Shown here: in pieces, positions 1-6,178 of the stretch
How the letters are laid out: each line of letters opens with the position of its first letter
Position numbering within the stretch: position 1 is the stretch's first letter
NCBI GenBank assembly: GCA_903970565.1
Contig: CAJCJE010000031.1
Span: 1 to 6,383, forward strand
Length of the DNA stretch: 6,383 nt
Source: Candidatus Melainabacteria bacterium
Lineage (GTDB): Bacteria; Actinomycetota; Actinomycetes; Mycobacteriales; Pseudonocardiaceae
Direction of reading: 5' to 3'
The notes under the pieces: generated by a model
The model's database searches: none
What the model saw: the letters and a program-made list of their open reading frames with translations, nothing else
Told to the model about the DNA's origin: nothing
Made by a program: the position numbers and the translations under genes

Positions 1-1077
1 GCCCGCCTCGATCAGCGCCGCGACCGTGCCCAACGTCGGCGTGGCGCGGACGTCGCCGGTGTTGTTCTTGAACGCGACCCCCAGCACCGCGATCGTCGAG
101 TGCGCCGGGTCCTTGCCCTGCCGGACCAACTCGCTCAGGATCAGTTCCGCGGTGTAGCCGGGCATCCCGTCGTTGACCTCGCGACCGGTCGCCGCCGTGC
201 GCATCTCGACGCCGTGCAGGCTGGCCGAGCGCCAGACCATCCACGGGTCCTTGGTCAGGCAGGAACCGCCGACGCCGACGCTGGGCAGCAGGATGTTCAC
301 CTGCCCGTTGCCCTTCGGAATGGTGTTCGCCGCGGAGATCACGTCCAGGACGTCCACACCGTAGAGCGCGCTGAACTTGGCCAACTCGTTGGCCAGCGCG
401 ATGTTCAGGTCGATCCACCAGTTGCTGGCGAGCTTGACGATCTCCGCGGCCTCCAGTGAGTCCTGCGGGATGACCTCCACGCCCAGCGCGCGCCGCCAGA
501 ACGCCTCGGCCGCCGCCGTACTCTCCGGATCGAGGCCACCGGCCACGATCGGGAAGGTGCGCAGCTCCTGGAGGGCGGTGCCCTCGGCGAGCCGTTCCGG
601 GGTGAACGCGAGGCCGAAGTCGACCCCGCCGGTCAGGCCGCTGAGCTCCAGCAGCGGCAGCACCACCTCGCGGGTGGCGCCGGGCGGCACGGTGCTCTTG
701 AGCACGATCAGCTGGCCGGGCCGCAGATGCTGGCTCAGCGCCTGGCAGGCCCCGCGCAGCTGCTCCTCGGCCAGCGAACCGTCCTCACGGATCGGCGTGC
801 CGACCGAGATCAGCACGACGTCGGCGCTGCCCAGCGCGGCGGTGTCGGTGGTGACCCGGAGGTTTCCCGAGTCGATTCCGGCAAAGATCATGTCGGCGAG
901 ACCGGCCTCTTCGAACCGGCAGTGACCGCGGGCCAGCTCGCTGAGCAGTCGGGGATCGGTGTCGACGGCGACCACGTCGAAGCCCCGGTCGGCCAGGGTC
1001 GCGGCGATACACGAGCCGACGTACCCAAAGCCGATCACGGTCACCTTGAGTCGATCGTGGTCCGGCAGAAAACGCAT
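1..1077 (-). CDS. Nucleotide-sugar dehydrogenase, UDP-Glc/GDP-Man dehydrogenase family (partial, 3' end off window)
   Basis: The gene is read on the minus strand and gives 359 residues before running off the window. Visible signatures are the Rossmann loop GFGYVG (residues 16-21), STVPPGAT (128-135), PERLAEG (160-166), the conserved Lys215 and Asn219 in KLASN, the catalytic-cysteine motif GGSCLTKD (Cys273) and a C-terminal-domain FKNNTGDVR stretch (336-344). The family oxidises the C6 hydroxyl of an NDP-sugar to the carboxylate in two NAD-dependent steps. The long AEIVKLA...WIDLNIALANELAK helix and GVGGSCLTKDPWM look more like the WecC (UDP-ManNAc dehydrogenase) branch than classical UDP-glucose dehydrogenase, but the substrate is not certain. 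Family members are about 420-440 residues, so roughly 60-80 are missing. The ATG at 1077 is preceded by GGAG (complement of 1084-1087) at 6-nt spacing; an internal GTG just before the Rossmann strand is the alternative. It is divergent from the Nudix gene. Confidence 0.93.
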   Translation of the reverse strand, partial: MRFLPDHDRLKVTVIGFGYVGSCIAATLADRGFDVVAVDTDPRLLSELARGHCRFEEAGLADMIFAGIDSGNLRVTTDTAALGSADVVLISVGTPIREDGSLAEEQLRGACQALSQHLRPGQLIVLKSTVPPGATREVVLPLLELSGLTGGVDFGLAFTPERLAEGTALQELRTFPIVAGGLDPESTAAAEAFWRRALGVEVIPQDSLEAAEIVKLASNWWIDLNIALANELAKFSALYGVDVLDVISAANTIPKGNGQVNILLPSVGVGGSCLTKDPWMVWRSASLHGVEMRTAATGREVNDGMPGYTAELILSELVRQGKDPAHSTIAVLGVAFKNNTGDVRATPTLGTVAALIEAG

Positions 1078-1307
1078 CCGCGTCTCCAATCGAGTGTGTA
1101 GGCACGTTGCGGTACATCCACGGAATGGTGGACACGGCCTCGATCGTGTTCGGGCGGGCGCAGTCGACGGCCACGCGGGTCCGCCCATCCACCGTCGATT
1201 CTGGCCGTCGCCGACGACGGGCGACGTCTCTTCAGTTGCCCGCACTTTCGAGGACGCGCGGATCGCGCCGCGCGCCTACGGTGGGCGCACGTGGAAAGGC
1301 GGTGGGA
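1078..1307. promoter_or_regulatory. Divergent upstream region between the sugar dehydrogenase and Nudix genes
   Basis: This 230-bp spacer separates two genes transcribed away from each other, so it must carry their promoters unless transcription enters from elsewhere. I see no convincing -35/-10 pair. TACGGT at 1277-1282 fits a TANNNT -10 for the Nudix gene but lacks a recognisable -35. The clearest structure is an inverted repeat, CCGTCG (1205-1210) and CGACGG (1215-1220) with a 4-nt spacer, followed by the palindrome GACGTC (1223-1228). The assignment rests mainly on gene geometry. Confidence 0.4.
1293..1299 (+). promoter_or_regulatory. Ribosome binding site deciding the Nudix start
   Basis: GGAAAGG lies 8 nt before ATG 1308. 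No comparable purine tract precedes the upstream in-frame start at 1107, so this site argues against a 67-residue N-terminal extension, which would also be unusually rich in Arg and Ser. Confidence 0.7.
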
Positions 1308-1874
1308 ATGTCGGAGTCCATCGAGTTGCCGGTCATCCGGCAGCTCTCCTCGCGGCTGATCTACGAAAACCAGTGGCTGAGCGTGCGCGAGGACCGGATC
1401 GAACGGCCGGACGGGTCGCACGGCATCTACTCGGTGATCGACCGGCCCGACTTCGCGGTCGTCATCGCGAGCGAACGCGGCGGCTTCCACCTGGTCGACC
1501 AGTACCGCTATCCGATCGAGGGCCGGTTCTGGGAGTACCCGCAGGGCTGCTTCCCCGGCCGCCGCGAGGGCGACCCCGAGGAGTTGGCCCGCGCCGAACT
1601 CAGCGAGGAGACCGGTCTGCGCGCCGGCCGGATGGTCCCGCTGGGCCGGCTCTACGCCTGGCACGGCGCGAGTGGTCAGGCGTGCTCGGTCTTTCTCGCG
1701 ACGGACCTGGTCGCGGGGCAGCCGCACCGCGAACACGAGGAACAGGACATGCGCCACCAGTGGTTCTCGCGCACCGAGTTCGAGACGATGATCCGCGACG
1801 GCCGCATCCGCGACAACACCACGATCTCCGCCTACACCCTGCTGCGTCTGTACGAGGCCGACCACCAGGACTGA
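1308..1874 (+). CDS. Nudix hydrolase, ADP-ribose/NDP-sugar pyrophosphatase-like
   Basis: This is a 188-residue protein, a normal length for ADP-ribose pyrophosphatase-type Nudix enzymes, which cleave nucleoside diphosphates linked to a group such as ribose or a sugar. The FAVVIASERGG strand (49-59), the VDQYRYPI...FWEYPQG segment (63-80) and AELSEETGLRAG (96-107) follow the family order. The metal-binding core glutamates Glu97, Glu100 and Glu101 and Gly103 are present. The box is degenerate: the usual Arg before the first core Glu is Ala96 and the upstream Glu position is Gly88, with extra residues after PQG. The upstream frame is open to 1107, but ATG 1308 has GGAAAGG (1293-1299) at 8-nt spacing and starts just before family-like sequence, so I chose it. 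The gene converges on the alpha/beta hydrolase and is divergent from the sugar dehydrogenase, which makes an NDP-sugar substrate attractive but unproven. Confidence 0.88.
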   Translation: MSESIELPVIRQLSSRLIYENQWLSVREDRIERPDGSHGIYSVIDRPDFAVVIASERGGFHLVDQYRYPIEGRFWEYPQGCFPGRREGDPEELARAELSEETGLRAGRMVPLGRLYAWHGASGQACSVFLATDLVAGQPHREHEEQDMRHQWFSRTEFETMIRDGRIRDNTTISAYTLLRLYEADHQD

Positions 1875-1915
1875 CCCGTCCCGGACCGACCCGGCCGGGG
1901 TCGGTCCGGGACGGG
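1875..1915. terminator. Bidirectional intrinsic-type terminator between convergent genes
   Basis: Positions 1875-1892 pair perfectly with 1898-1915, giving an 18-bp GC-rich stem with a 5-nt loop (GGCCG, 1893-1897). The stem begins directly after the Nudix stop codon (1872-1874) and ends 3 nt before the hydrolase stop on the other strand (1919-1921). There is no T-tract, as is common for actinomycete terminators. The near-exact fit between two convergent stop codons supports termination in both directions. Confidence 0.9.
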
Positions 1916-1918
1916 TGA

Positions 1919-2758
1919 TCATGCCGTCCGGCGCAGTATCCCGTCCAGCGCCGAGGCGAACTCGCTCGGATGGGTCACGTAACCCACGTGACCGCCGGGC
2001 AGATGAATGATCGACTTGGCCAGCAGTTCGGCGAGCACCGCGTTGGGCCGGTAGGGCAGTGCCTCGCGGGCGGTGTCGCTACAGGCGAGTACGAGCTTGT
2101 CCGACAGGGTCCGCAAACGTGCGGTGTCGGGCAGGTAGGCGGGATAGCCGCGCAGTTCGTGCTCGAACCAGAACACGTGGTTGCGCTTGATCCGCGCCAG
2201 CAGTTCCTCGCGTTCCTTCGGCGGCAGCTCGGTCTGCCTCGGCGGCCGGGTGGTGCGCTCCATGCCCATCCCGGCCCGGAACGCGCGCTGCGCGGCCTCC
2301 ACTCCCGAGGCGCGGAAGCGTTCGTAGACCTCGGCGTAGAAGTCGATCCAGTAGTCGGCGTCGGGCAGCACCGACGCGAGCGGTGGCTCGTGCGAGACCA
2401 CCGTGTGCACGTACTCGGGGTGATTGGCCAGCAGTGCGAGCGCGACGATCCCACCGGAACTGCTGCCGAACACCGCGGCCGGACCGTCGGCCAGGTGCTC
2501 CAGTAGCCGACGACCGTCGGCCGCGTCCTCGTCCAGCCGGTGACAGTCCTCGACCGGGCCGTTCAGTTCGCTGCGGGAGAAGCCGCGCCGGTCGTAGGTG
2601 ATGACCTGGTAGCGGTCGGACAGCAACTGCGCCAACGGCGCGAACGGCGTTGCGTCGCCGTTGCCGCTGGGCACGATCAGCAGAGTCGGGCCGCTGCCGC
2701 GCACCTCGTAGTACAGGCTCGCGCCCGGCACGCTCAGCCGGTCGATGGTCGCGCCCAT
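1919..2758 (-). CDS. Alpha/beta hydrolase
   Basis: This is a 279-residue protein with the alpha/beta-hydrolase layout: an early strand and oxyanion region (LLIVPSGNGDATPF, 26-39), a YDRRGFSRSE loop (55-64), the nucleophile elbow GSSSG with Ser100 as the predicted nucleophile, a helical cap region (about 135-205) and the C-terminal catalytic His257 in LPGGHVGY. The acid is probably Asp228 in ACSDTARE, which is less certain. The family includes esterases, lipases, epoxide hydrolases, C-C hydrolases and proteolytic or type II thioesterase-like enzymes, and nothing here fixes the substrate. No signal peptide is seen, so it is probably cytoplasmic. The start at 2758 is chosen because GGAGG (complement of 2763-2767) lies 4 nt upstream. 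The frame stays open to 3214, but that extension is low-complexity, Arg-rich and lacks family sequence. It is transcribed opposite to both neighbours. Confidence 0.9.
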   Translation of the reverse strand: MGATIDRLSVPGASLYYEVRGSGPTLLIVPSGNGDATPFAPLAQLLSDRYQVITYDRRGFSRSELNGPVEDCHRLDEDAADGRRLLEHLADGPAAVFGSSSGGIVALALLANHPEYVHTVVSHEPPLASVLPDADYWIDFYAEVYERFRASGVEAAQRAFRAGMGMERTTRPPRQTELPPKEREELLARIKRNHVFWFEHELRGYPAYLPDTARLRTLSDKLVLACSDTAREALPYRPNAVLAELLAKSIIHLPGGHVGYVTHPSEFASALDGILRRTA

Positions 2759-2760
2759 GC

Positions 2761-2876
2761 ATCCTCCGATGGTCGGTCTGGTCTGATCCAATCCTCGTGG
2801 TCGGCCGACCTCCCGGCATCTTCTCTGGTGCGGTGCCCGCCGTGGGGGCCGGGTGGATCGGGACATCCTCGGTCGG
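2761..2876. repeat. Three imperfect direct copies of ATCCTC-N(0-4)-GGTCGG
   Basis: Copies lie at 2761-2776 (4-nt spacer CGAT), 2791-2804 (2-nt spacer GT) and 2865-2876 (no spacer). The first and third continue similarly, with GGTCTG 2 nt or 1 nt after GGTCGGT, so about 20 bp is shared with small indels. The second copy runs into the perfect palindrome GGTCGGCCGACC. The first copy overlaps the hydrolase ribosome binding site on the other strand. They could be protein-binding sites for control of the hydrolase gene or the remains of a short duplication. Confidence 0.6.
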
Positions 2877-2934
2877 TTGGTCTGGACGGCCACCCCGTTC
2901 CGGCCCGCGATCCCGCTGCTCGGCCAACCGCTTG

Positions 2935-2966
2935 CGTTGTGCCACAACGGGAAAAAGCGACAACGG
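2935..2966. promoter_or_regulatory. Candidate operator: 15-bp palindrome plus an extra half-site
   Basis: CGTTGTG (2935-2941), a central C and CACAACG (2943-2949) form a perfect 7-1-7 dyad. The half-site ACAACGG, which ends the dyad at 2944-2950, is repeated at 2960-2966, a 16-bp phase (about 1.5 helical turns). The dyad lies 173 bp before the monooxygenase start and 177 bp before the hydrolase start, in the middle of the divergent spacer. This arrangement fits binding by a dimeric regulator, but no regulator gene is in the window. Confidence 0.45.
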
Positions 2967-3111
2967 TGAGCTGATCGATGTCGTGGGAAAACCGCAGTTC
3001 CCAAGGTGCCCTGACGGCGTGCACGTTGGCAGGCTGGAGCCTGGGCATCGGTTCTGGCGGTCGTCCCAGGCGCGCGAGAGCGGAGCCACCCCTTCTCACT
3101 CCCACGCCTAC

Positions 3112-3117
3112 GGAGGG
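3112..3117 (+). promoter_or_regulatory. Ribosome binding site deciding the monooxygenase start
   Basis: GGAGGG lies 5 nt before ATG 3123 but only 2 nt before the in-frame TTG at 3120, so ATG 3123 is the preferred start. Confidence 0.75.
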
Positions 3118-3122
3118 CATTG

Positions 3123-4304
3123 ATGTCTACCACCGAGATTCCGACCAGGCAGCAGCTGGTCCAACAGGCCAGGGACCTGGTGCCGCTGCTGCGCTCCCGT
3201 TCCGACTGGCACACCGAGCACCGGGGGCTGCACGAGGAGACGATCGAGGCCCTTGCCGATGCCGGCGTGTTCCGGCTGCGCGTACCGGCCCGCTACGGCG
3301 GTTACGAGGCCGACACCCGCACCCTGGTCGACGTGGCCACCGAACTCGGGCGCGGGGACGGCGCCTCGGCGTGGGTCGCCTCGGTCTACTGGATTCCCGG
3401 CTGGATGGTCGGTATGTTCCCGGACGCCGTGCAGGACGAGATCTACTCGACGCCGAACGTGCGGATCTGCGGCACGCTCAGTCCGAGCGCGACGGCGAAG
3501 CAGACCAACGACGGCATCGTGGTCAACGGCAAGTGGGGTTTCATCAGCGGCGCCCGGCACGCGCACTGGCAGGAGATCATCGCCATCCTGATTCCGGAGC
3601 AGGGCGAGCCCTACCCGGTGATGGGCCTGGTACCCCTATCCGACCTACAGATCGTGGACGACTGGCACACGGTCGGACTGCATGGCACGGGAAGCGTCAG
3701 CACGCTCGCGCAGGACGTGTTCATTCCGCAGGAACGTGTCATGCCGATGAACATGGTCCAGGATGGCCAGACGGCGTCGCCGCGCAACGCGCGGATTCCC
3801 TTGTTCAACACGAAGTTGCAGCCGGTCGCGGCGGCCTCGTCGGTCGGTGCCATCCTGGGCATGGCCAAGGCCGCGCAGGAGAACTTCCTGGAGCGCCTGC
3901 CGCACCGCCGGATCACCTACACCGCCTACGAGAGCGCGCGCGAGGCGCCGGTCACCCACCTCCAGGTCGCCGAGGCGACGCTCAAGATCGAGCAGGCCGA
4001 GTTCCACGCCTACCGGGTCGCGGACGCGGTGGACAGCAAGTGCCAGGACGGCACGCCGTGGAAGCTGGAGGAGCGGGCCCGCGCCAGGGTCGACGTCGGC
4101 GCGGTGAGCGAGCTGTCGATCAAGGCGGTGGACGTGCTCGCCGCGGCCAGCGGTGGTTCCTCCATCTACCGGACGGTGCCGATCCAGCAGATCCTGCACG
4201 ATCTCCAGGCGCTGAACCTGCATTCCCTGATCAACGCGGCGACCGCGGTCGAACTCTACGGCCGGGTGCTGTGCGGTCTGGAGACCAATACTCCCTACAT
4301 CTGA
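3123..4304 (+). CDS. Flavin-dependent monooxygenase of the acyl-CoA dehydrogenase fold (group D; HpaH/HsaA/nitrososynthase type)
   Basis: This is a 393-residue protein of typical size. An N-terminal helical domain (about 10-110) carries LADAGVFRLRVPARYGG (44-60). The beta domain has NGKWGFISGARHAHW (135-149) and DWHTVGLHGTGS (180-191). The C-terminal helices carry SGGSSIYRTVPIQQILHDL (343-361), then NLH (365-367). These blocks resemble two-component flavin monooxygenases (HpaH, HsaA, DszC) rather than true acyl-CoA dehydrogenases, which desaturate acyl-CoA. Such enzymes use reduced flavin from a separate reductase to hydroxylate aromatics or, in DnmZ/KijD3/ORF36, to oxidise the amine of a TDP-amino sugar. 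No reductase lies in this window. The nearby sugar aminotransferase and sugar dehydrogenase make amino-sugar N-oxidation possible, but phenolic or polyketide hydroxylation remains equally open. The MFS gene follows after 161 bp on the same strand. Confidence 0.87.
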   Translation: MSTTEIPTRQQLVQQARDLVPLLRSRSDWHTEHRGLHEETIEALADAGVFRLRVPARYGGYEADTRTLVDVATELGRGDGASAWVASVYWIPGWMVGMFPDAVQDEIYSTPNVRICGTLSPSATAKQTNDGIVVNGKWGFISGARHAHWQEIIAILIPEQGEPYPVMGLVPLSDLQIVDDWHTVGLHGTGSVSTLAQDVFIPQERVMPMNMVQDGQTASPRNARIPLFNTKLQPVAAASSVGAILGMAKAAQENFLERLPHRRITYTAYESAREAPVTHLQVAEATLKIEQAEFHAYRVADAVDSKCQDGTPWKLEERARARVDVGAVSELSIKAVDVLAAASGGSSIYRTVPIQQILHDLQALNLHSLINAATAVELYGRVLCGLETNTPYI

Positions 4305-4465
4305 CCGAGGAATACCCCGGTCGGGCGTACAGCCCGCATTTCGGAAGATGCCGCGCCAGTGGCGCGCTGAGACGATTACTCACTGCACGGTCCGATCTCG
4401 ACGTCACCCGTGACTTTGTGCGTCGTGATCCCCCAACGACCGGCGCTGGACAAGGGAGAGGGATC
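4305..4465 (+). other. 161-bp gap between monooxygenase and MFS genes, with small dyads
   Basis: There is no gene here. Small hairpins are seen: CGGGC (4322-4326) with GCCCG (4332-4336), and CGCGCC (4352-4357) with GGCGCG (4361-4366) around a 3-nt loop. A short dyad, GTCAC-CC-GTGAC (4403-4414), lies 51 bp before the MFS start and could be an operator half-pair. None equals the strong hairpins elsewhere in the window. The gap is long enough for a separate MFS promoter, but I cannot identify one, so co-transcription with the monooxygenase remains possible. Confidence 0.35.
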
Positions 4466-6073
4466 ATGAATATGCCTGGTGGCGGCGCGCCGCCTCTCGC
4501 CAGTAAGAGGCAGTGGTGGGCTCTGGCAGTGCTCGCCCTGCCCACCATGCTGACCGCGATGGACATCAACGTGCTTTTCCTGGCGTTGCCTCACCTGAGC
4601 GAAAGCCTGGGTGCCAGTAGCACACAGCAGTTGTGGATCACCGACATCTACGGCTTCCTGATCTCCGGTTTCCTGGTCACGATGGGTACCCTGGGTGACC
4701 GGATCGGTCGCCGCAAGGTGTTGCTCATCGGTGCCACGGCATTCGGCATCCTGTCGGTACTCGCGGCCTACTCGACCAGCCCGGAGATGCTGATCGCGGT
4801 CCGCGCGCTGCTCGGTATCGCCGGCGCCACGATCATGCCGTCGACCCTGGCCCTGATCATGGCGATGTTCCAGCACCCCAAGCAGATGACGGCCGCGATC
4901 GGGGTGTGGGCGACCGCACTGATGGCCGGCATCGCCATCGGCCCGGTGGTCGGTGGTCTGCTGCTCGCCTCGTTCTGGTGGGGCTCGGTGTTCCTGCTCG
5001 CGGTGCCGGTCATGGTACTGGTGCTGGCCACCGGTCCCGCACTACTGCCGGAGTTCCGCAATCCCAACGCCGGCCGGCTCGACCCACTCAGCGTGCTGCT
5101 GTCGCTGCTGACGATCCTGCCGTTCATCTACGGTTTCAAGGAACTCGCCAACAACGGCTGGAGCGTGGTGGCCGTCGTCGGCATCGTGGCCGGCATCGTG
5201 TTCGGCATCGTGTTCGTGCAGCGCCAGCGCAAGCTGGAGAGCCCGCTGCTGGACGTGCGGCTGTTCACCATCCGTACGGTGCGTGGCGCGCTCACGCTCG
5301 GCCTGGTGTTCGCGTTGGTCCAGGGTGGTACCGGTCTGCTGCTCACCCTGCACCTGCAACTGGTCGAGGGCTACTCGCCCCTGCACTGTGCGCTGTTGCT
5401 GCTGGCTCCGGTGATCGTGATGGTCGTCGGCATCCAGCTCACCCGGCCGCTGTCGCAGAAGGTCAAGCCGGGCATCATCCTCACCGCCGGCATGATCATC
5501 GCCGCGATCGGCATGATCGTCCTGACCCAGGTCAGCGTCGGCGGGGTCACCGTGCTGGTCATCGGTGCGAGCATCGTGTTCCTCGGCGGCAGCCCGATCG
5601 GCGTGCTGGTCAACCAGTTGGTCATGCAGGCCTCCCCGCCGGAGAAGATGGGTTCGGCCGCCTCGTTGCAGTCCACCGGTGGTGAACTCGGCGTCGCACT
5701 GGGTATCGCGGCGCTGGGCAGCATCGCCACCGCCGTCTACCACGGTCACCTCAGCTTCTCCAGCCAGGTGCCCGCAGCGGCGGCGCAGGCCGCGCACTCC
5801 AGTATCGAGGGTGCGGTCAACGCGGCCAACGGACTGTCCGGGTCGGCGGCGGGATCGCTGCTGACGACCGCTCGGGACGCCTTCAGCAGCGGCCTGGACA
5901 TCACGTCGCTGATCTGCGCCATCGCCTTCGCCGGACTGGCGCTGCTGGCCTACGTGTCACTGCGCCACATCGCGATTCCGGCCATGCCGCAGCAGCCTCC
6001 GCAGGAGGCCGGCGAACCGGAGATCGGCCTGGCACAGGCCGAGGTGACCACCCAGGAGGACGCGGCCGCCTGA
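4466..6073 (+). CDS. MFS drug exporter, DHA2 family (QacA/SmvA-like, about 14 TM segments)
   Basis: This is a 535-residue integral membrane protein, the usual size for 14-TM DHA2 proton antiporters that export small molecules. Hydrophobic helices begin at about residue 17. TM1 has the AMDINVLFLALP stretch with the membrane-embedded Asp33 typical of QacA/SmvA-like pumps. Motif A is GTLGDRIGRRKV (74-85), and motif C, the antiporter motif, is GIAIGPVVGG (155-164). A long Ala/Ser-rich loop (about 425-475) precedes the last helix, and the C-terminus is an acidic, Pro/Gln-rich cytoplasmic tail. ATG 4466 has GGGAG (4454-4458) at 7-nt spacing; ATG 4472 is a less well placed alternative. In this context it probably exports the pathway product or gives self-resistance. 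The substrate cannot be read from the sequence. Confidence 0.93.
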   Translation: MNMPGGGAPPLASKRQWWALAVLALPTMLTAMDINVLFLALPHLSESLGASSTQQLWITDIYGFLISGFLVTMGTLGDRIGRRKVLLIGATAFGILSVLAAYSTSPEMLIAVRALLGIAGATIMPSTLALIMAMFQHPKQMTAAIGVWATALMAGIAIGPVVGGLLLASFWWGSVFLLAVPVMVLVLATGPALLPEFRNPNAGRLDPLSVLLSLLTILPFIYGFKELANNGWSVVAVVGIVAGIVFGIVFVQRQRKLESPLLDVRLFTIRTVRGALTLGLVFALVQGGTGLLLTLHLQLVEGYSPLHCALLLLAPVIVMVVGIQLTRPLSQKVKPGIILTAGMIIAAIGMIVLTQVSVGGVTVLVIGASIVFLGGSPIGVLVNQLVMQASPPEKMGSAASLQSTGGELGVALGIAALGSIATAVYHGHLSFSSQVPAAAAQAAHSSIEGAVNAANGLSGSAAGSLLTTARDAFSSGLDITSLICAIAFAGLALLAYVSLRHIAIPAMPQQPPQEAGEPEIGLAQAEVTTQEDAAA

Positions 6074-6103
6074 GGCCGTGAGATCGCTACCCGACAACAG
6101 GTT

Positions 6104-6146
6104 GGTGGCCCGGTCGGATCGCCGTACGCGACCCGGCCGGGCCACC
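6104..6146 (+). terminator. Long hairpin between MFS and aminotransferase genes
   Basis: Positions 6104-6122 pair with 6128-6146 around a 5-nt loop (6123-6127). The outer 10 pairs are perfect, followed by one G-U pair and one A-C mismatch. The hairpin starts 31 nt after the MFS stop and ends 19 nt before the AGGAGG of the next gene. There is no T-tract. It looks like an intrinsic-type terminator for the MFS transcript, but its closeness to the next ribosome binding site leaves almost no room for a downstream promoter. An attenuator or mRNA-stabilising role is the alternative. Confidence 0.7.
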
Positions 6147-6165
6147 GTGCTCCCGCGAACTCCAC

Positions 6166-6171
6166 AGGAGG
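6166..6171 (+). promoter_or_regulatory. Ribosome binding site of the aminotransferase gene
   Basis: AGGAGG lies 7 nt before ATG 6179. It is the closest match to consensus in the window and fixes this start over the internal ATGs at codons 4 and 8. Confidence 0.8.
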
Positions 6172-6178
6172 TTCGACG

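Larger units (their letters stand above)
2759..3122. promoter_or_regulatory. 364-bp divergent control region between alpha/beta hydrolase and flavin monooxygenase genes
   Basis: The spacer has no supportable gene. It should hold the promoters of both divergent genes, but I find no good -35/-10 pair by eye. Its left half contains three ATCCTC...GGTCGG elements (2761-2876) and a 12-bp perfect palindrome, GGTCGGCCGACC (2799-2810). The middle holds a 15-bp palindrome (2935-2949) followed by a further half-site (2960-2966). The right part, about 2970-3110, shows nothing distinctive before the GGAGGG ribosome binding site at 3112-3117. The size and dyad content suggest regulated divergent transcription. 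Confidence 0.55.

Noticed and set aside
100..925. Plus-strand open frames opposite the sugar dehydrogenase
   Set aside because: They are shadows of the minus-strand gene, which has full family motifs; high GC leaves many spurious frames open.
1107..1307. 67-residue N-terminal extension of the Nudix protein
   Set aside because: Arg/Ser-rich non-family sequence with no ribosome binding site at 1107; a clear site precedes ATG 1308.
2759..3214. N-terminal extension of the alpha/beta hydrolase by about 152 codons
   Set aside because: The extension is Arg/Pro-rich, overlaps the start of the divergent monooxygenase gene, and GGAGG lies directly before the start at 2758.
4322..4366. Possible terminator after the monooxygenase gene
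   Set aside because: Only 5-6 bp stems with alternative pairings; much weaker than the hairpins at 1875-1915 and 6104-6146, so not called as a terminator.
2978..4465. Open frame on the plus strand continuous with the MFS gene, giving a possible 1031-residue fusion protein starting at 2978 after a GGTGAG
   Set aside because: This part runs out of frame over the monooxygenase gene, its product is Arg/Gly-rich low-complexity sequence with no family features, and the MFS gene has its own well-placed ribosome binding site at 4454-4458.
5042..5797. Minus-strand open frame opposite the MFS gene, rich in Asp, His, Gln and Arg
   Set aside because: Its composition is the antisense of hydrophobic codons; no start signal or domain is visible.
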